Assembly (NCBI GenBank): GCA_027627225.1
Contig: JAPFQT010000159.1
Location: forward strand, 62,001-126,000
DNA length: 64,000 bases
Origin: Congeria kusceri
Lineage: Eukaryota > Mollusca > Bivalvia > Myida > Dreissenidae
Reading direction: 5' to 3'
In this document: positions 26,831-38,210 of the stretch, piece by piece
Numbering within the stretch: position 1 is the first letter of the stretch
Layout: each line of letters begins with the position of its first letter
Position numbers and translations under genes: made by a program
Notes under the pieces: model-generated
The model's input: only the letters and a program-made list of their open reading frames with translations
The model's database searches: none
Told to the model about the DNA's origin: nothing

Positions 26831-27399
26831 AATATGTTAATAAAAATAAAAACTTTGCAGGAAGTGTTTCTAATGGGCATGTTACCGAACAAAATATAAA
26901 AACTATGCATTGAGCTCTGTGAATTATTAACATTTGGCAACTTGCTATCGTCTATTTTCTGTATGCGATAACTGGTGATGACTCTGGAATAAACCAGCAT
27001 GTACATTATAGTATTCCGTTCGTACCAAGCGCGTTTGAACACTGCCTTTCGTAAATACGAAACATATTTCGGACAAATAAACACCATAAACGTTCATAAG
27101 AACTATTACTAAAATAACGATGTATTGAATTAGATCCCAAAGACAGCGGCTTAAAATATAAGTGATGTCAGTTATTTGTCTTCAGGTTAATCAGACATAA
27201 GAATTCTCATGATGATTCATAATGGCCAATTATATTACCGTGTATTTTGAGTTGTTTAATTTATTGGAATAAAAATGTTTCATTTTGTATAGGGGTATTA
27301 ATTAATTAATTAAACGACCATTAATATATTTCACTAAACTTGCAGGTGTAGTTTACACCAGAATAAAGGTCTTTTCTATACGTTGGAAACCGTTTTAGC
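26831..27399. other. Intergenic, nothing recognised
   Basis: AT-rich. It includes a short (TTAA)n tract at 27297-27313. No supported gene. Confidence 0.5.
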
Positions 27400-27760
27400 T
27401 GTTCTAATATGCCCTTTCCGTTTCCTACGACAATAACCGACTATAGCCCTTTCCGTAGTGTATAACACACCCGACCCTTTCGCTACACTAAAAGCCCTTT
27501 CCGCGGAAAGGGGCCGTTTTCGTTTCTTACGAAAATGACCGACTAGCTCTTTCCGTCGTGTTCGGCCCTGTCCGTAACTGTCTATCATCGGGTCTGTAAA
27601 ATCATCAATTTCATTATTACTTGATGAAATTGCATGAACATTTTTGCATGTAACTATTTTAACTACGTGTCTAATATAATATTGGTTATATTTATATAAA
27701 AAAACGTAAATAATAATAAATACGAGGCCCTTTCCGAACACTGAAAACCTTTTGCGCTAT
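27400..27760. repeat. CCCTTTCCG repeat cluster with an 18-bp palindrome
   Basis: The motif CCTTTCCG or a close variant occurs at least seven times. The block CGTTTCCTACGACAATAACC (about 27419) recurs as CGTTTCTTACGAAAATGACC (about 27519), each followed by a CTTTCCGT motif. Between them lies the perfect palindrome CCCTTTCCGCGGAAAGGG at 27495-27512. A 121-codon minus ORF (27376-27741) covers the cluster, but its sequence is low-complexity and I do not call it a gene. Confidence 0.8.
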
Positions 27761-28630
27761 TCAGTCATACCGGTTCTGGAAGATAAGTCACATTCATCAA
27801 ACAGTTTAGAACATCAGCAACAACAGCAATGTTGAAACTGCATTTGTATCAGCTTTTGTAATCAACACATTATACACCTATACGACCGAAACGCCACCAT
27901 GCAGCCATAACTACTTATGCGGAATCTGGTTTTCTAGATCAGCGTTTGGACGTACAGACAGCTCTATTGCATTTGGTCACCATGTTACAAAACATATTAC
28001 AGAAGTAAAACGGTTCTTAATACAAATCGCACAACAATATGACACAAGTGGCACGGTGTTTTGATGCCAACAACGAATATCACTGGAAGCGGAGAGTAAA
28101 AACCCTGAAAACTGCTGGTCATGTTCGTTTGATGAATAAGTTTGATGTCCATTTACGATTTTTGGACTATACTGAACCAAAAATACTACTTCACTAAGTT
28201 TGAATGTCAATAATTTTAACGTTAAAATAGATTTGACTGAAATCGTCTGTTTGTTGTCTAAGTTGTCTAATGAATCTACTGGGATTAACTGGTAGAACGA
28301 TATTACAATAACCACATGTATTTATGTGTGTACATATCTAACGTAACCGTGATATTTTGGCAAGTACTTTTTTCATGAGTTTGTTTTTTGGTTCGGTGAA
28401 TATTTACTGGCAGCAACTTATAACCGTGTGTGTAGAGACAGTTTCCTAGCGATCCCTTTTTGAATATAGGCCTGCGACATCTATTAATATAACTACCATG
28501 ACATTCACGATATCCTCGTGCACGGTGTACATGTACATACAGCGTCAGGTTCCGGCACAGACAGACAACTGACAATGCACGAGGAAACCGTGGCACGCGC
28601 AGTTCATAAATTATATTCTGTTCAACATCG
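27761..28630. other. Intergenic, no gene seen
   Basis: It holds two minus-strand ORFs (27977-28315, 112 codons; 28303-28596, 97 codons) without recognisable domains. They overlap slightly and have ordinary AT-rich composition. I treat them as chance. Confidence 0.4.
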
Positions 28631-28885
28631 AAAAGCTGGAGCGGTATTAATAAAGCTCCTCAGAAATATCTTAACTTAAGATATACTTAAGTGCAATGTT
28701 CAGATATAGCGTTTTATGTGAATATAAAATCGTTTATTTGAACTCGTATAGATAAAAAACTGGGAAGTTTACGATCTTAAGACATGTACTTGTGTGTTTA
28801 CAGAGCAGTTTGATGAATACGGGCCTGTGGTCATATCCACAAAGCTCCTCAGGAAAATCTTAACTTAAGTCATAGTTAAGGGAAA
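28631..28885 (+). repeat. Paired CTTAACTTAAG repeat fragments
   Basis: AAAGCTCCTCAGAAATATC then TTAACTTAAGATATACTTAAG (28654-28693) is repeated as AAAGCTCCTCAGGAAAATC then TTAACTTAAG (28840-28878). A 'GAATACGGGCC' head sits before the second. It probably represents two copies of a short dispersed repeat, also related to 19521-19570. Confidence 0.65.
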
Positions 28886-28984
28886 ACTGCTCATATATTG
28901 CTGTGTAATGTGATATTCTCCTTTTTGTATTCACTATTTACGTACGTCGAAGTTAAACATACTCGTTCATTTAATAACTATTGT

Positions 28985-29192
28985 TCGATTTATAAACGTG
29001 ATAAACAACGATAAAACGAAAATTACATCGATTCTAACATGATCTGACAAATATTTTGCAACTGTAATGAGAACTACATTTTTACTTTGCTGCGCTCAGA
29101 ATCGGGGCTACTTTATGCGTTGTTTATTGGGTAATTAAACAACGATAATTTTGTTCTTTGTCGATAGAAAAATCAACGAGTATCATGTTAGA
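28985..29192 (+). mobile_element. Foldback element copy 3 (5' truncated, plus)
   Basis: It starts inside the second palindrome (GATAAACAACGATAAAACG) and contains TCTAACATGATCTGACAAA, CTGCGCTCAGAATCGGGGC, TTGTTTATTGGGTAATTAAAC and the end ATCAACGAGTATCATG. The 5' palindrome and central hairpin are missing. Confidence 0.85.
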
Positions 29193-29495
29193 TTTAATAA
29201 GACATACGATTCCATAATAAATTATCAGTAAATAATACACTTGTCACTTCATATAAGTGCAAATGTTTTACATGATGTAGTCGAAGACAAACATTTTAAC
29301 ACAATCGTTCGCAAACCATCTAGTTCATGAGTTGTTAAAACATACAGCTTAAGTTCTTGGTCAATTCATTTGCAAGTACGATGTGGTAATCATGCCGACA
29401 TCAGACGTTTTCAAATGATATGTTTTAAAATAAACCGCGAGGAAAAAGTCGTTCGTTTCGTTGAAAACTATACGTAATTGCTAGTTGTAAATATA

Positions 29496-30496
29496 CTGGC
29501 GCAGTGCCTAAATCCGCCACTTGCTTAAATCCGCCACCCCATCCGAATAAGCGTTTTTTTTTTCACCGGCAATTTCTATTTTTTTTTGTCTCAATCAATC
29601 ATATGCTTTCCCTTAACAACGCTGACGAGTTTTCATCTTGATTTGTGCATAAATGAATATTTTATCTAATTATTTTGTGCATAACCCCTAAATGCAAACA
29701 AGCGGCATACGGGGAATCTATTTCATACTGCGCGTGCGCAATTTTGAAGCCCCGCATGGTGTCCATGATAAAAATAAATTATCGTGTTTTAATATTATGT
29801 CTATGGGAGCATGTGCAGCATAAAAATAACCATTATTCATTAGCATTACATACAATAAAATGCGGAAAGAACTGCATATTAAGAGCGCAAATGTCTCGGT
29901 ACTCAAAACCCTAATTATTTGTTCCACGTGCACGCAGGGCCTCGATCAGTTTCAGAGCTATTTTTAGAAATACAAACGAGTATTTGAATAAATTGAAACA
30001 TTGTATTAACAACACACAACGAGCCGCTTAATATAAAAAATTAAATAAGAACAGTAGTCAAATGTGGAATAAGAATGTCACGGTTCCTGATCTACGATTT
30101 TCACCAAGCAACTTCGGATCACCGTGTTTATTTTAAACACTAGAAAATGAATCTTAAAGAATTAGAAGTGGAAGTTTTGTCAATAGAAGTCAAAAGAAGT
30201 TGTTTTGAAAACAGAATTCATAAAAGAATATTATTTCGAGCAATTTGAACATTTTAAAGAGGGGTGGCGGATTTAGGCACTCCGGCGCTCATTTTTTTTT
30301 TACACTGTTTAGGCCTTCAATTTGAAGAGATATTTTTCATTTGCCAAGTATTTGAAATGTAACCGTAACACGCCAGTAAATGCACATTAAACCTAATTTG
30401 ATTTATGTGAATTTTTTATTATGTTAATCGGTAAACAACTTTTGAAAATATCGTAAAAATACCCCCCAAATGTGGCGGATTTAGGCACTGCGCCAG
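29496..30496. mobile_element. 1.0-kb element with 25-bp perfect nested inverted ends
   Basis: The left end 29496-29520 (CTGGCGCAGTGCCTAAATCC...) is perfectly inverted at 30472-30496. A second pair is nested inside: GCTTAAATCCGCCACCCC at about 29523-29540 against GGGGTGGCGGATTTAGGC at 30260-30277. Thus the motif TAAATCCGCCAC occurs twice on the left and twice, inverted, on the right. Inside are AT-rich sequence and an ORF (29675-29914, 79 codons) that does not look like a transposase. I see no convincing target-site duplication. It is best read as a non-autonomous DNA transposon of unknown superfamily. Confidence 0.8.
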
Positions 30497-30902
30497 AACT
30501 AAACATAAGCCATCGTTTGTTATAATAAATATGTGTCGTTGTTTGTTTTATTTTCTGTATATCTATTATCGCTTACCTATGCAACTGGGTTCACAATCAC
30601 TTTACCGCGTTAAAAAGAAAAGTACAATTGTAAGTGGTCACGAAAATACGTAACTGCCTATAATCGTCAAGATAGGAATTTCTTGCACTAAACGATTAAC
30701 ATGAAATGTCTATTTAAGTTACACCAAACCACCTCACACAGCTCACCAGCACAATAACTCCATACAATTCCATAGAACTAGTCAAGGTTTTGCTACGAAC
30801 TTTTGCGGCGAATAAATAATTGTATACATGGTTAATATTTGTGTTATATCTTTAAAATTAATTATACTACGGAAATAAAATTCAACTAGTACTTAATGTA
30901 AA
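30497..30902. other. Intergenic, nothing recognised
   Basis: AT-rich spacer between two inverted-repeat elements. No ORF of note. Confidence 0.5.
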
Positions 30903-31230
30903 TTCTAACAAGATTCTCGCTAATTTTTCTACAGACAAAGAACAAAATTATCGTTGTTAAACTACCAATAAACAACGCAAAAAGAAGTCCCGATTCTGAG
31001 CGGAGCATAGTAAAAAGTAGTTCCAATTACAATTGCAATAATATATGTTAAATCATGTTAAAATCGAAAGAATTTTCGCATTATCGTTGTTTATCGACCA
31101 ATGAACAATTCTTTGTCGTTCTGATGCGTAGCTATTAAACAACTCGGGCTAACGCATTTAATTCCTAGGCATCAGAACTCCAAATCGTTGTTTATTGGCC
31201 GACAAACAACGATAAATCGAAAATTATTTC
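30903..31230 (-). mobile_element. Foldback element copy 4 (near full length, minus)
   Basis: All parts are present when read on the minus strand: palindrome TTGTTTGTCGGCCAATAAAC, GAGTTCTGATGCCTAGGAAT, TTAGCCCGAGTTGTTTAATAG, CTACGCATCAGAACGAC, second palindrome, TAACATGATTTAACATATA, CTCCGCTCAGAATCGGGAC, TTGTTTATTGGTAGTTTAAC and the terminal GAGAATCTTGTTAG. Confidence 0.9.
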
Positions 31231-31440
31231 TTATATATATATAATGTGGTTGCAATGTGCAGCAAAACATGTTAAAACATATTTCTAAAGTCAGAGAAAC
31301 AAATTCTGATGTTATTCTGTCCGCTTCATTATTATATCTCCCGTGGTGAAAAACCAAATATTACGATGTATACGTTACAAATATGCCTTCCAAGTTCACT
31401 TCACAAGGAATTAGTTGAAAATCGTGGCATAAAATATAAC

Positions 31441-32102
31441 AGGTTCACAGTCGAACATGCACAGGTTCACACGAGAACACGCACATGTTTATAGGCAGAC
31501 ACGCACACTTTTACAGGCGAACACGCACACGTTTACACGCGAACGCGCACACCTTCATAGGCGAACATGTACACCTTCAGAGGCAAACACGCACACCTTC
31601 ATAGGCCAACACGCGCACGTTAATAGGCAAACACGCGCACGTTCATATGCGAACACGCGAACGTTCATAGGCGAACACGCCCACCTTCATAGGCGAACAT
31701 ACACACGTTTATAGGCGAACAAGCACACGTTCATACGATAACACGCAAACGTTAACACCCGAACACGCACACTTTTACAGGCGAACGTGAACACGTTTAT
31801 AGGCGAACACGCACACGTTCGCACGCACACGTTGTAAGGCGAACACGCACACGTTGACAGGCGAACAGGCACAGAACCACATGCGAACACGTTTACACGT
31901 AGAAACGCACACGTTCACATGCATACGTTCACACGAACACGCACACGTTTAAGGCGAACACGCACACGTTAATAGGCGAACACGCACACGTTCACACGCG
32001 AACATGCACATGTTCATAGGCGAACAGGCACAGGTTTACGGGCGAACACGCACACATCCATAAGCGAACACGGATCTGTTCACAGGCGAACACGCACACA
32101 AG
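31441..32102. repeat. 22-bp minisatellite
   Basis: About 30 degenerate units of GTTCATAGGCGAAC + ACGCACAC. Each unit contains the small inverted repeat GTTC...GAAC. Unit length varies slightly at 31800-31960. Because 22 bp shifts the frame, three units encode 22 codons, giving the histidine/arginine/threonine-rich ORF at 31457-31714, which I do not regard as a gene. Confidence 0.95.
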
Positions 32103-33227
32103 TTAACTAACGATGTCCTTTGAGAACATCACAGCAAAATTTCAAACTTTCAAATCAGTCAATGTCCAAATAAATTTCATTCAGTTCTTTCATAAAAACA
32201 ATTGACAGGGAAAGATTTCTGCTTACAAAATGAAGCACGTAACTGCACAACACCAATGCGACAATATGCACTTTGTAAAACAAATATTTTTACATCGCAA
32301 TATAATGATAAACACATACATTTATTATGGTGTGCCCCTTTAAGGACACGTTTATGGTCCCACATTGTCCGTCAACCAGTTCAACACCTTCTGCAATTCA
32401 TTATAATTCAACGTTTCGTGTTTCATATTTCGTAACAAATCTGTGACAGAAAATTGTCCATTTGTCAATCGATGCACTGGTCCCTTTAAAACGCCATTCT
32501 TATGCGTCATTTACGCAATTTTAAACTTTTACGAATGACAAAACTGGACATTTCAAGGTGGTCAACAAATCGCAATGTCGAAATATACTAGCATTGCAAT
32601 AATTAATAACATGTGATGCAGCTTTACAGCTCTGAATAAACTGAAGATTTTAATGTTGTACGGTTTAAGTCTGTATAAATATAAATATTAATAATGTCGC
32701 CGGCTGCGAAATTGCGAAGAAGTTCACCGGGAAAGAACCGAGACAAAATGAATGTGTTAATGGCGGACCCAGCATGTCTTTGATGTGGCACTGGAGTAAT
32801 TTAAATTTTAGAGTTCAGATTACATCCTTGTTAATACCACTAATAAATTATGAATTATGCAATAATTATATACCACAAGTGTCAAATCATCAAAATGAAA
32901 ATACACACTTTTTAATGAAAGAAATGCTTTACATCAAACTCTAACCGAATGTTAGTGGTATCCTAGGTCGAGCTATTGACTATTTTCATCAATACAACAT
33001 ATAATGATTGTTGAATAAAAGTCAGTGATGCATGGCGAACAAAGCATTCAACCCGTGTCTATAATACAGAAAGCACGGGATTAGATCCACTTCTGAGGAC
33101 GATAACAATATTTCGTGATTAATTTCTCACTACAGGAAGTGTGAAAGGCTGTCGCGGACGATCTAGTAGGATATCCCTGAACAAGACACATAATTCTAAC
33201 CCATCCCAGAATGCATAGAAAACGGCG
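32103..33227. other. Intergenic with an AAAGGGACC fragment
   Basis: Mostly AT-rich and without a supported gene. At about 32455-32510 the minus strand reads TTTTAAAGGGACCAGTGC then GATTGACAAATGG, a 5' fragment of the AAAGGGACC family. At 32690-32790 a short GC-richer patch has no recognisable content. Confidence 0.5.
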
Positions 33228-33650
33228 AGCCACAGCGACGCGACGGTACGTAGACGATGACGTGAATATGACCTGCGGCGTAGACGTCTGACTGCAAATT
33301 TACGTCGACTGCAAATTTACGTCGAGACACCATCAACTGCGGTTGGGTTAGACCAGACGACATGCTCGACGTCCAAGGGCGGACTGGGCTAACGCTGTCG
33401 TCACCGGGTGGTCCCGCTTCACCGTAACAGGAAATGACGACAGAACGCATGCATGGCTGGAGTTTCACAAATGTCGGCCAGGGTGGAAGGGAACCATGAC
33501 GGTCTGGGCGGGAAATCTAAACATTATTACGATGCTGTAATGAGTTGGGAAGGAACGCGGGATGCATGTGACACCAGAACAAGAACCTAAGTAGATCGTC
33601 TGTAAGCACAGAACACCGTCACACAGCGGTGTATCCAGGGTTCAACGAAC
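33228..33650 (+). pseudogene. Degenerate Tc1-like (Tc1/mariner superfamily) transposase
   Basis: Translated across frames, the plus strand keeps the order of a Tc1-like DDE transposase. From 33243 it reads TVRRR (then stop 33258-33260), REYDLRRRRLTANLRR. From 33328 it reads HQLRLG (stop 33349-33351), TRRHARRPRADWANAVVTG, WSRFTVTGNDDRTHAW. Later come TMTVWAG, HYYDAVM and RTPSHSGV. These match the family patterns ending the HTH linker, WANVLFTDESRF, SVMVWGGI and NARPHTARV. The first catalytic Asp region reads TGWSRF, so that residue is lost. A 17-bp direct duplication (33291-33307/33308-33324) causes a frameshift. Stops and shifts make it clearly dead. The N-terminal DNA-binding region is not recognisable. 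A GC-rich minus-strand ORF (33196-33468) is its shadow. Confidence 0.8.
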
Positions 33651-34641
33651 TTAGTTCGCAAGCAATTCAAAATGGAATAAACTGATAAATAATAATTGTA
33701 TTTCTGCAACTGTTGCACTATTTCTTAGGACGGCAGTGTGTGGCAAAGTTAAAGGGACATAATTCCGGTTCCGTAGTGTTCTTTAGTTTTGTATTTCTCT
33801 GTATGGTAAAACTGTATATTCCTGAGTCTTAGGAGAAAAAATGCAATGCCAGATGTCTAGAGATTTTAGGAATATAGGACCATGTTTTATCGTATAAAGT
33901 AGTTACATACAAGTACAAGCATATATACTCGACAACAAAAAGAAAGTATCCACTAATATATTTTCATGTTTTTCGATACCTGTATGTAATATTTAAACAA
34001 ACAATAAAGTCAATGAAACTTTAATCATATTTCAATAAAATGTTATTATTTGTTTCTGAATCAATTCCATATTTATGGTTAAACAGAAAGCAAAAACTTA
34101 ACAGGTGCAAAAATAATCAAAACGCGGACAGCGTAGAAAGACTGTTGGCGACAAAAGAAACTAAGAGTAAATGAATTATGAGAGTATTTTTATTATACGG
34201 AACATTTATTGAAGTAAGTCACTTGTCTGGTATATCATTTCTACAAAAAAATCTCAAAACTCATAACTATACACTCCACATAAAATAAATTGGTATAAGC
34301 TGGCATTTGACCTAATTGAAAATGGAGATCCAGGCCACTTTTTTTTTTTAATTAAAACTAATATAGCGCTCGTCTAATTCTACGATATTCTCATCATTAT
34401 TTTTTGTAATTCGTGGGAGGCAAATATTTGTGTGCAAACTATTTAAAAAGCAAACAGAGTTATATGCATGCACGTCAATCTACAACGGGTAAAACTATTC
34501 GACGAACCGTATCAGTTCGAATCAATATTCAGTGCTATTTATCACCAATTTAAATAAAAATAAGTTGAGTTTGTAAAATACATTCAAAACTATTTTTAGA
34601 AGAACAGTGCTTTCCAATAATTCTTATGCATACGTCAAAAA

Positions 34642-34802
34642 CAATAGCAATCGTCAATCGAGTGGTTACGATCGCTCCGCTATATGTACTGACTCAATAG
34701 CAATCGTCAATCGAGTGGTTACGATCGCTCCGCTATATGTACTGACTCAATAGCAATCATCAATCGAGTGGTTACGATCGCTCCGCTATATGTACTGACT
34801 CA
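34642..34802 (+). repeat. Three tandem 53-bp copies
   Basis: Copies start at 34642, 34695 and 34748 with CAATAGCAATCGTCAATCG then AGTGGTTACGATCGCTCC. The third differs by one base (CGTC to CATC), again a CpG change. The near identity points to recent duplication inside the inverted-arm element. Confidence 0.97.
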
Positions 34803-35111
34803 ATACACTGTTAAACTGTAATACACAGTTCGCCAGTTAACAGCACAAACAGATACGCCATCATACCTATGTGAATAGACATAACATGAATTCACTAGTA
34901 GATGTGGACTGAATGGATAACTTTTATTGTTTATTAGTGTTTAAAGTCGGATCTATTTCTTGTAATATATTCATAGAAAATAGCATCGATAACAGGAAGC
35001 CTCACTGCTCAGCGAGCGAAGCGCAGTACTTAATCGATTCACTGACTCTTAGCCTGCAAAGTAAAGAAGTAGTTCCCTCAAGACCGATTTCAGAATACAC
35101 CTACTAAATCC

Positions 35112-35131
35112 TGTTGGCTTACGCCAACAGT
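35112..35131. other. Perfect hairpin CTGTTGGC-TTAC-GCCAACAG
   Basis: An 8-bp stem with a 4-base loop. A half copy, AGACTGTTGGCG, lies at 34138-34149 and is inverted relative to GCCAACAGTCT here, so it forms a second, inner inverted pair of the 33921-35765 element. Confidence 0.8.
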
Positions 35132-35968
35132 CTAAAAATCACAAAACAGGAACGTGTGAGTAGACAGTTAATTGTCGCCCTTGTGCCATTAAACCATCGA
35201 CTTATGTCAGTTAAAATCTGTCTTGCTCGCAGGATACCAAGAGCCTGGTTTCGCTAGTCCATATTTAAACATGATATGGTAATTTCACATGATTTGGATG
35301 ATTTTATGAACCGACTATCCACACAGTATCAATTTCAATGACAACTTGCACAAAATTCACTACACAATTGGTAATCGAGTTTTGGTGGGCTATTTGGCAA
35401 TAAATGTATGGTTTAACAATAAAAATGCACATTATATTGAATGTGGAAGAATATGCTCTTTAAATTGATAGTCATAAATAAAAAATCTAATAAAATTCAT
35501 GTTTTTTAAGATACAGATGTTTAAAAGTGAATACTTTCTTTTTTTTTGTTTTGACTATGTTCTTTGTGATTTTGATTTTTAAACTGGTTACGTTTGTGTA
35601 CTATGTTTGACCATAAATATGGAAATAATTTTAAAAAATATAGCATTTTATTGAAAGATGATTAAAGGTACAATGACTTTATTGTATGTTTAAATATGAC
35701 ATACAGGTAGCGAAAAACAATAACATATATGACTGGACACTTTCTTTTTTGTTGAGTATATAATTATATTGTGTCGGATTTCTTGAAAATGCCGTACATT
35801 TCCATTTCAGTCAAAATACAAATTTTCATATATGTATATGCAAAAAGGTATATACTTTTTTTTAGATAAAACGATGCGCAAAATGGTATATTTCGTTGAA
35901 CAGACAATTTAGCAAACGAATGATGCAATAATTATTTATGCTTCACCATCTATAGTTTAACAATTGAA

Positions 35969-37500
35969 CTTCAAATACGTAAGTTGCACGTTATACACGT
36001 TAGTGTTGGGATAACATTAATAACAAAAGGACAACATTAAACTTCAAATACGTAAGTTGCACGTTATACACGTAAGTGTTGGGATAACAGTAATAACAAA
36101 AGGACAACATTGAACTTCAAATACGTAAGTTGCACGTTATACACGTAAGTGTTGGGATAACATTAATAACAAAAGGACAACATTAAACTTCAAATACGTA
36201 AGTTGCACGTTATACACGTTAGTGTTGGGATAACATTAATAACAAAAGGACAACATTGAACTTCAAATACGTAAGTTGCACGTTATACACGTTAGTGTTG
36301 GAATAACATTAATAACAAAAGGACAACATTAAACTTCAAATACGTAAGTTGCACGTTATACACGTTAGTGTTGGGATAACATTAATAACAAAAGGACAAC
36401 ATTGAACTTCAAATACGTAAGTTGCACGTTATACACGTTAGTGTTGGGATAACATTAATAACAAAAGGACAACATTAAACTTCAAATACGTAAGTTGCAC
36501 GTTATACACGTTAGTGTTGGGATAACATTAATAACAAAAGGACAACATTGAACTTCAAATACGTAAGTTGCACGTTATACACGTTAGTGTTGGGATAACA
36601 TTAATAACAAAAGGACAACATTAAACTTCAAATACGTAAGTTGCACGTTATACACGTAAGAGTTGGGATAACATTAATAACAAAAGGACAACATTGAACT
36701 TCAAATACGTAAGTTGCACGTTATACACGTAAGTGTTGGGATAACATTAATAACAAAAGGACAACATAAACTTCAAATACGTAAGTTGCACGTTATACAC
36801 GTTAGTGTTGGGATAACATTAATAACAAAAGGACAACATTGAACTTCAAATACGTAAGTTGCACGTTATACACGTTAGTGTTGGGATAACATTAATAACA
36901 AAAGGACAACATTAAACTTCAAATACGTAAGTTGCACGTTATACACGTTAGTGTTGGGATAACATTAATAACAAAAGGACAACATTAAACTTCAAATACG
37001 TAAGTTGCACGTTATACACGTTAGTGTTGGGATAACATTAATAACAAAAGGACAACATTGAACTTCAAATACGTAAGTTGCACGTTATACACGTTAGTGT
37101 TGGGATAACATTAATAACAAAAGTACAACATTGAACTTCAAATACGTAAGTTGCACGTTATACACGTTAGTGTTGGGATAACATTAATAACAAAAGGACA
37201 ACATTGAACTTCAAATACGTAAGTTGCACGTTATACACGTTAGTGTTGGGATAACATTAATAACAAAAGGACAACATTAAACTTCAAATACGTAAGTTGC
37301 ACGTTATACACGTAAGTGTTGGGATAACATTAATAACAAAAGGACAACATTGAACTTCAAATACGTAAGTTGCACGTTATACACGTAAGTGTTGGGATAA
37401 CATTAATAACAAAAGGACAACATTAAACTTCAAATACGTAAGTTGCACGTTATACACGTTAGTATTGGGATAACATTAATAACAAAAGGACAACATTAAA
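35969..37500 (+). repeat. 73-bp tandem array, 21 copies
   Basis: The unit begins CTTCAAATACGTAAGTTGC, continues ACGTTATACACGTTAGTG and GATAACATTAATAAC, and ends GGACAACATT. Copies are near identical. The junction base alternates between CATTGAACTT and CATTAAACTT for the first 14 units, a 146-bp higher-order unit, and then loses strict alternation. One copy (near 36767) lacks a single T. The right edge is abrupt at 37500. Confidence 0.97.
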
Positions 37501-37904
37501 CTGCATGTGCTGAGCCAGAATCACATTGCCAAAGTCAGAAACTATATGAAGAACGTTTTAACAACCCGTTTTTCAGCTGTCATTTTTTTGGTTTCTGATA
37601 AAAGTCTTGAGAACAACATAAATACTCATAAAATGCATCAAATAAAATATCCGAAAATAAAAGCATTAATTAAGACACTGGTCAATTTGGGTTAAAACTT
37701 TATATATTTGTAAATGGATTTTGTAAAATAGAATTTATTATTATATATCGATATGAACTAGACATTCCGACAACGTATGCCCAATGCAACCAAGAATATT
37801 GCAATATAGACTCATTATCATATCATGCAGCTTTTTTAACTGTCGAAAATATTATGTGGGAAGTCATTAAGAAATACATGTTTCTGTAATATGTACGAAA
37901 TAAG
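37501..37904. other. Intergenic with 62-codon ORF
   Basis: An ORF at 37507-37695 (plus) encodes a basic, lysine-rich peptide with no recognised domain. Its start lies only a few bases after the tandem array. I do not call a gene. Confidence 0.4.
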
Positions 37905-38210
37905 TTTCGATTTATCGAGTTTTATTGGCAAATAAACAACGATCTATAAATCTGATGCGTACGAATTAAACCACGAGGGCGTAAGCCAAATTTGTTAAAT
38001 AGCCAAGCATGTGAACGACAAAGAGTTGTTTATCGGCCAATAAACAACGATAATGTAAAAATTATTTCAACATGATCTGACATATATTTTTACAATTGTA
38101 ATTGGAACTACTTTTTACCATAATCCGCTCAGAATCAGAACTTCTTGTTTCGTTATTTTGTTGGGTAGTTTAACGATACTTTTGTTCTGTGTATATAGAA
38201 AAAATAGCGT
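37905..38210 (+). mobile_element. Foldback element copy 5 (full length, plus)
   Basis: Order: CGATTTATCG, first palindrome (ATTGGCAAATAAACAACG), CTGATGCGTACGAATTAAACC, GAGGGCGTAAGCC, AATAGCCAAGCATGTGAACG, second palindrome TTGTTTATCGGCCAATAAAC, AACATGATCTGACATATA, CCGCTCAGAATCAGAAC, TTGGGTAGTTTAACGATAC and a terminal TATAGAAAAAATAGCG. Confidence 0.9.

Larger units (their letters stand above)
33921..35765. mobile_element. 1.85-kb element with long inverted arms
   Basis: The left arm (about 33921-34087) and right arm (about 35605-35765) are inverted copies. Matching pieces include TATACTCRACAA, AGAAAGTRTCCA, TTTTTCGMTACCTGTATGT, AATAAAGTCA and CCATATTTATGG. I estimate 75-80% identity by eye. 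The interior carries a 53-bp triplicate, a 64-codon ORF of no known type (34913-35107) and an 8-bp hairpin. The outer ends are TATATACTC and GAGTATATA, so a TA target duplication is possible. It is probably a non-autonomous DNA transposon; it is not the same unit as the adjacent transposase remnant. Confidence 0.8.

Noticed and set aside
31457..31714. Histidine/arginine-rich 85-codon protein
   Set aside because: It follows the 22-bp minisatellite, changes frame content with each unit and has no conserved context.
33196..33468. 90-codon minus-strand gene in a GC-rich island
   Set aside because: The opposite strand shows the Tc1-like transposase motifs, so this ORF is a shadow of that pseudogene.
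35112..35135. Helitron 3' end (hairpin followed by CTAA)
   Set aside because: The hairpin is only one base from CTAA, and no matching TC-type 5' end was found. The hairpin fits better as an inner inverted pair of the long-arm element.
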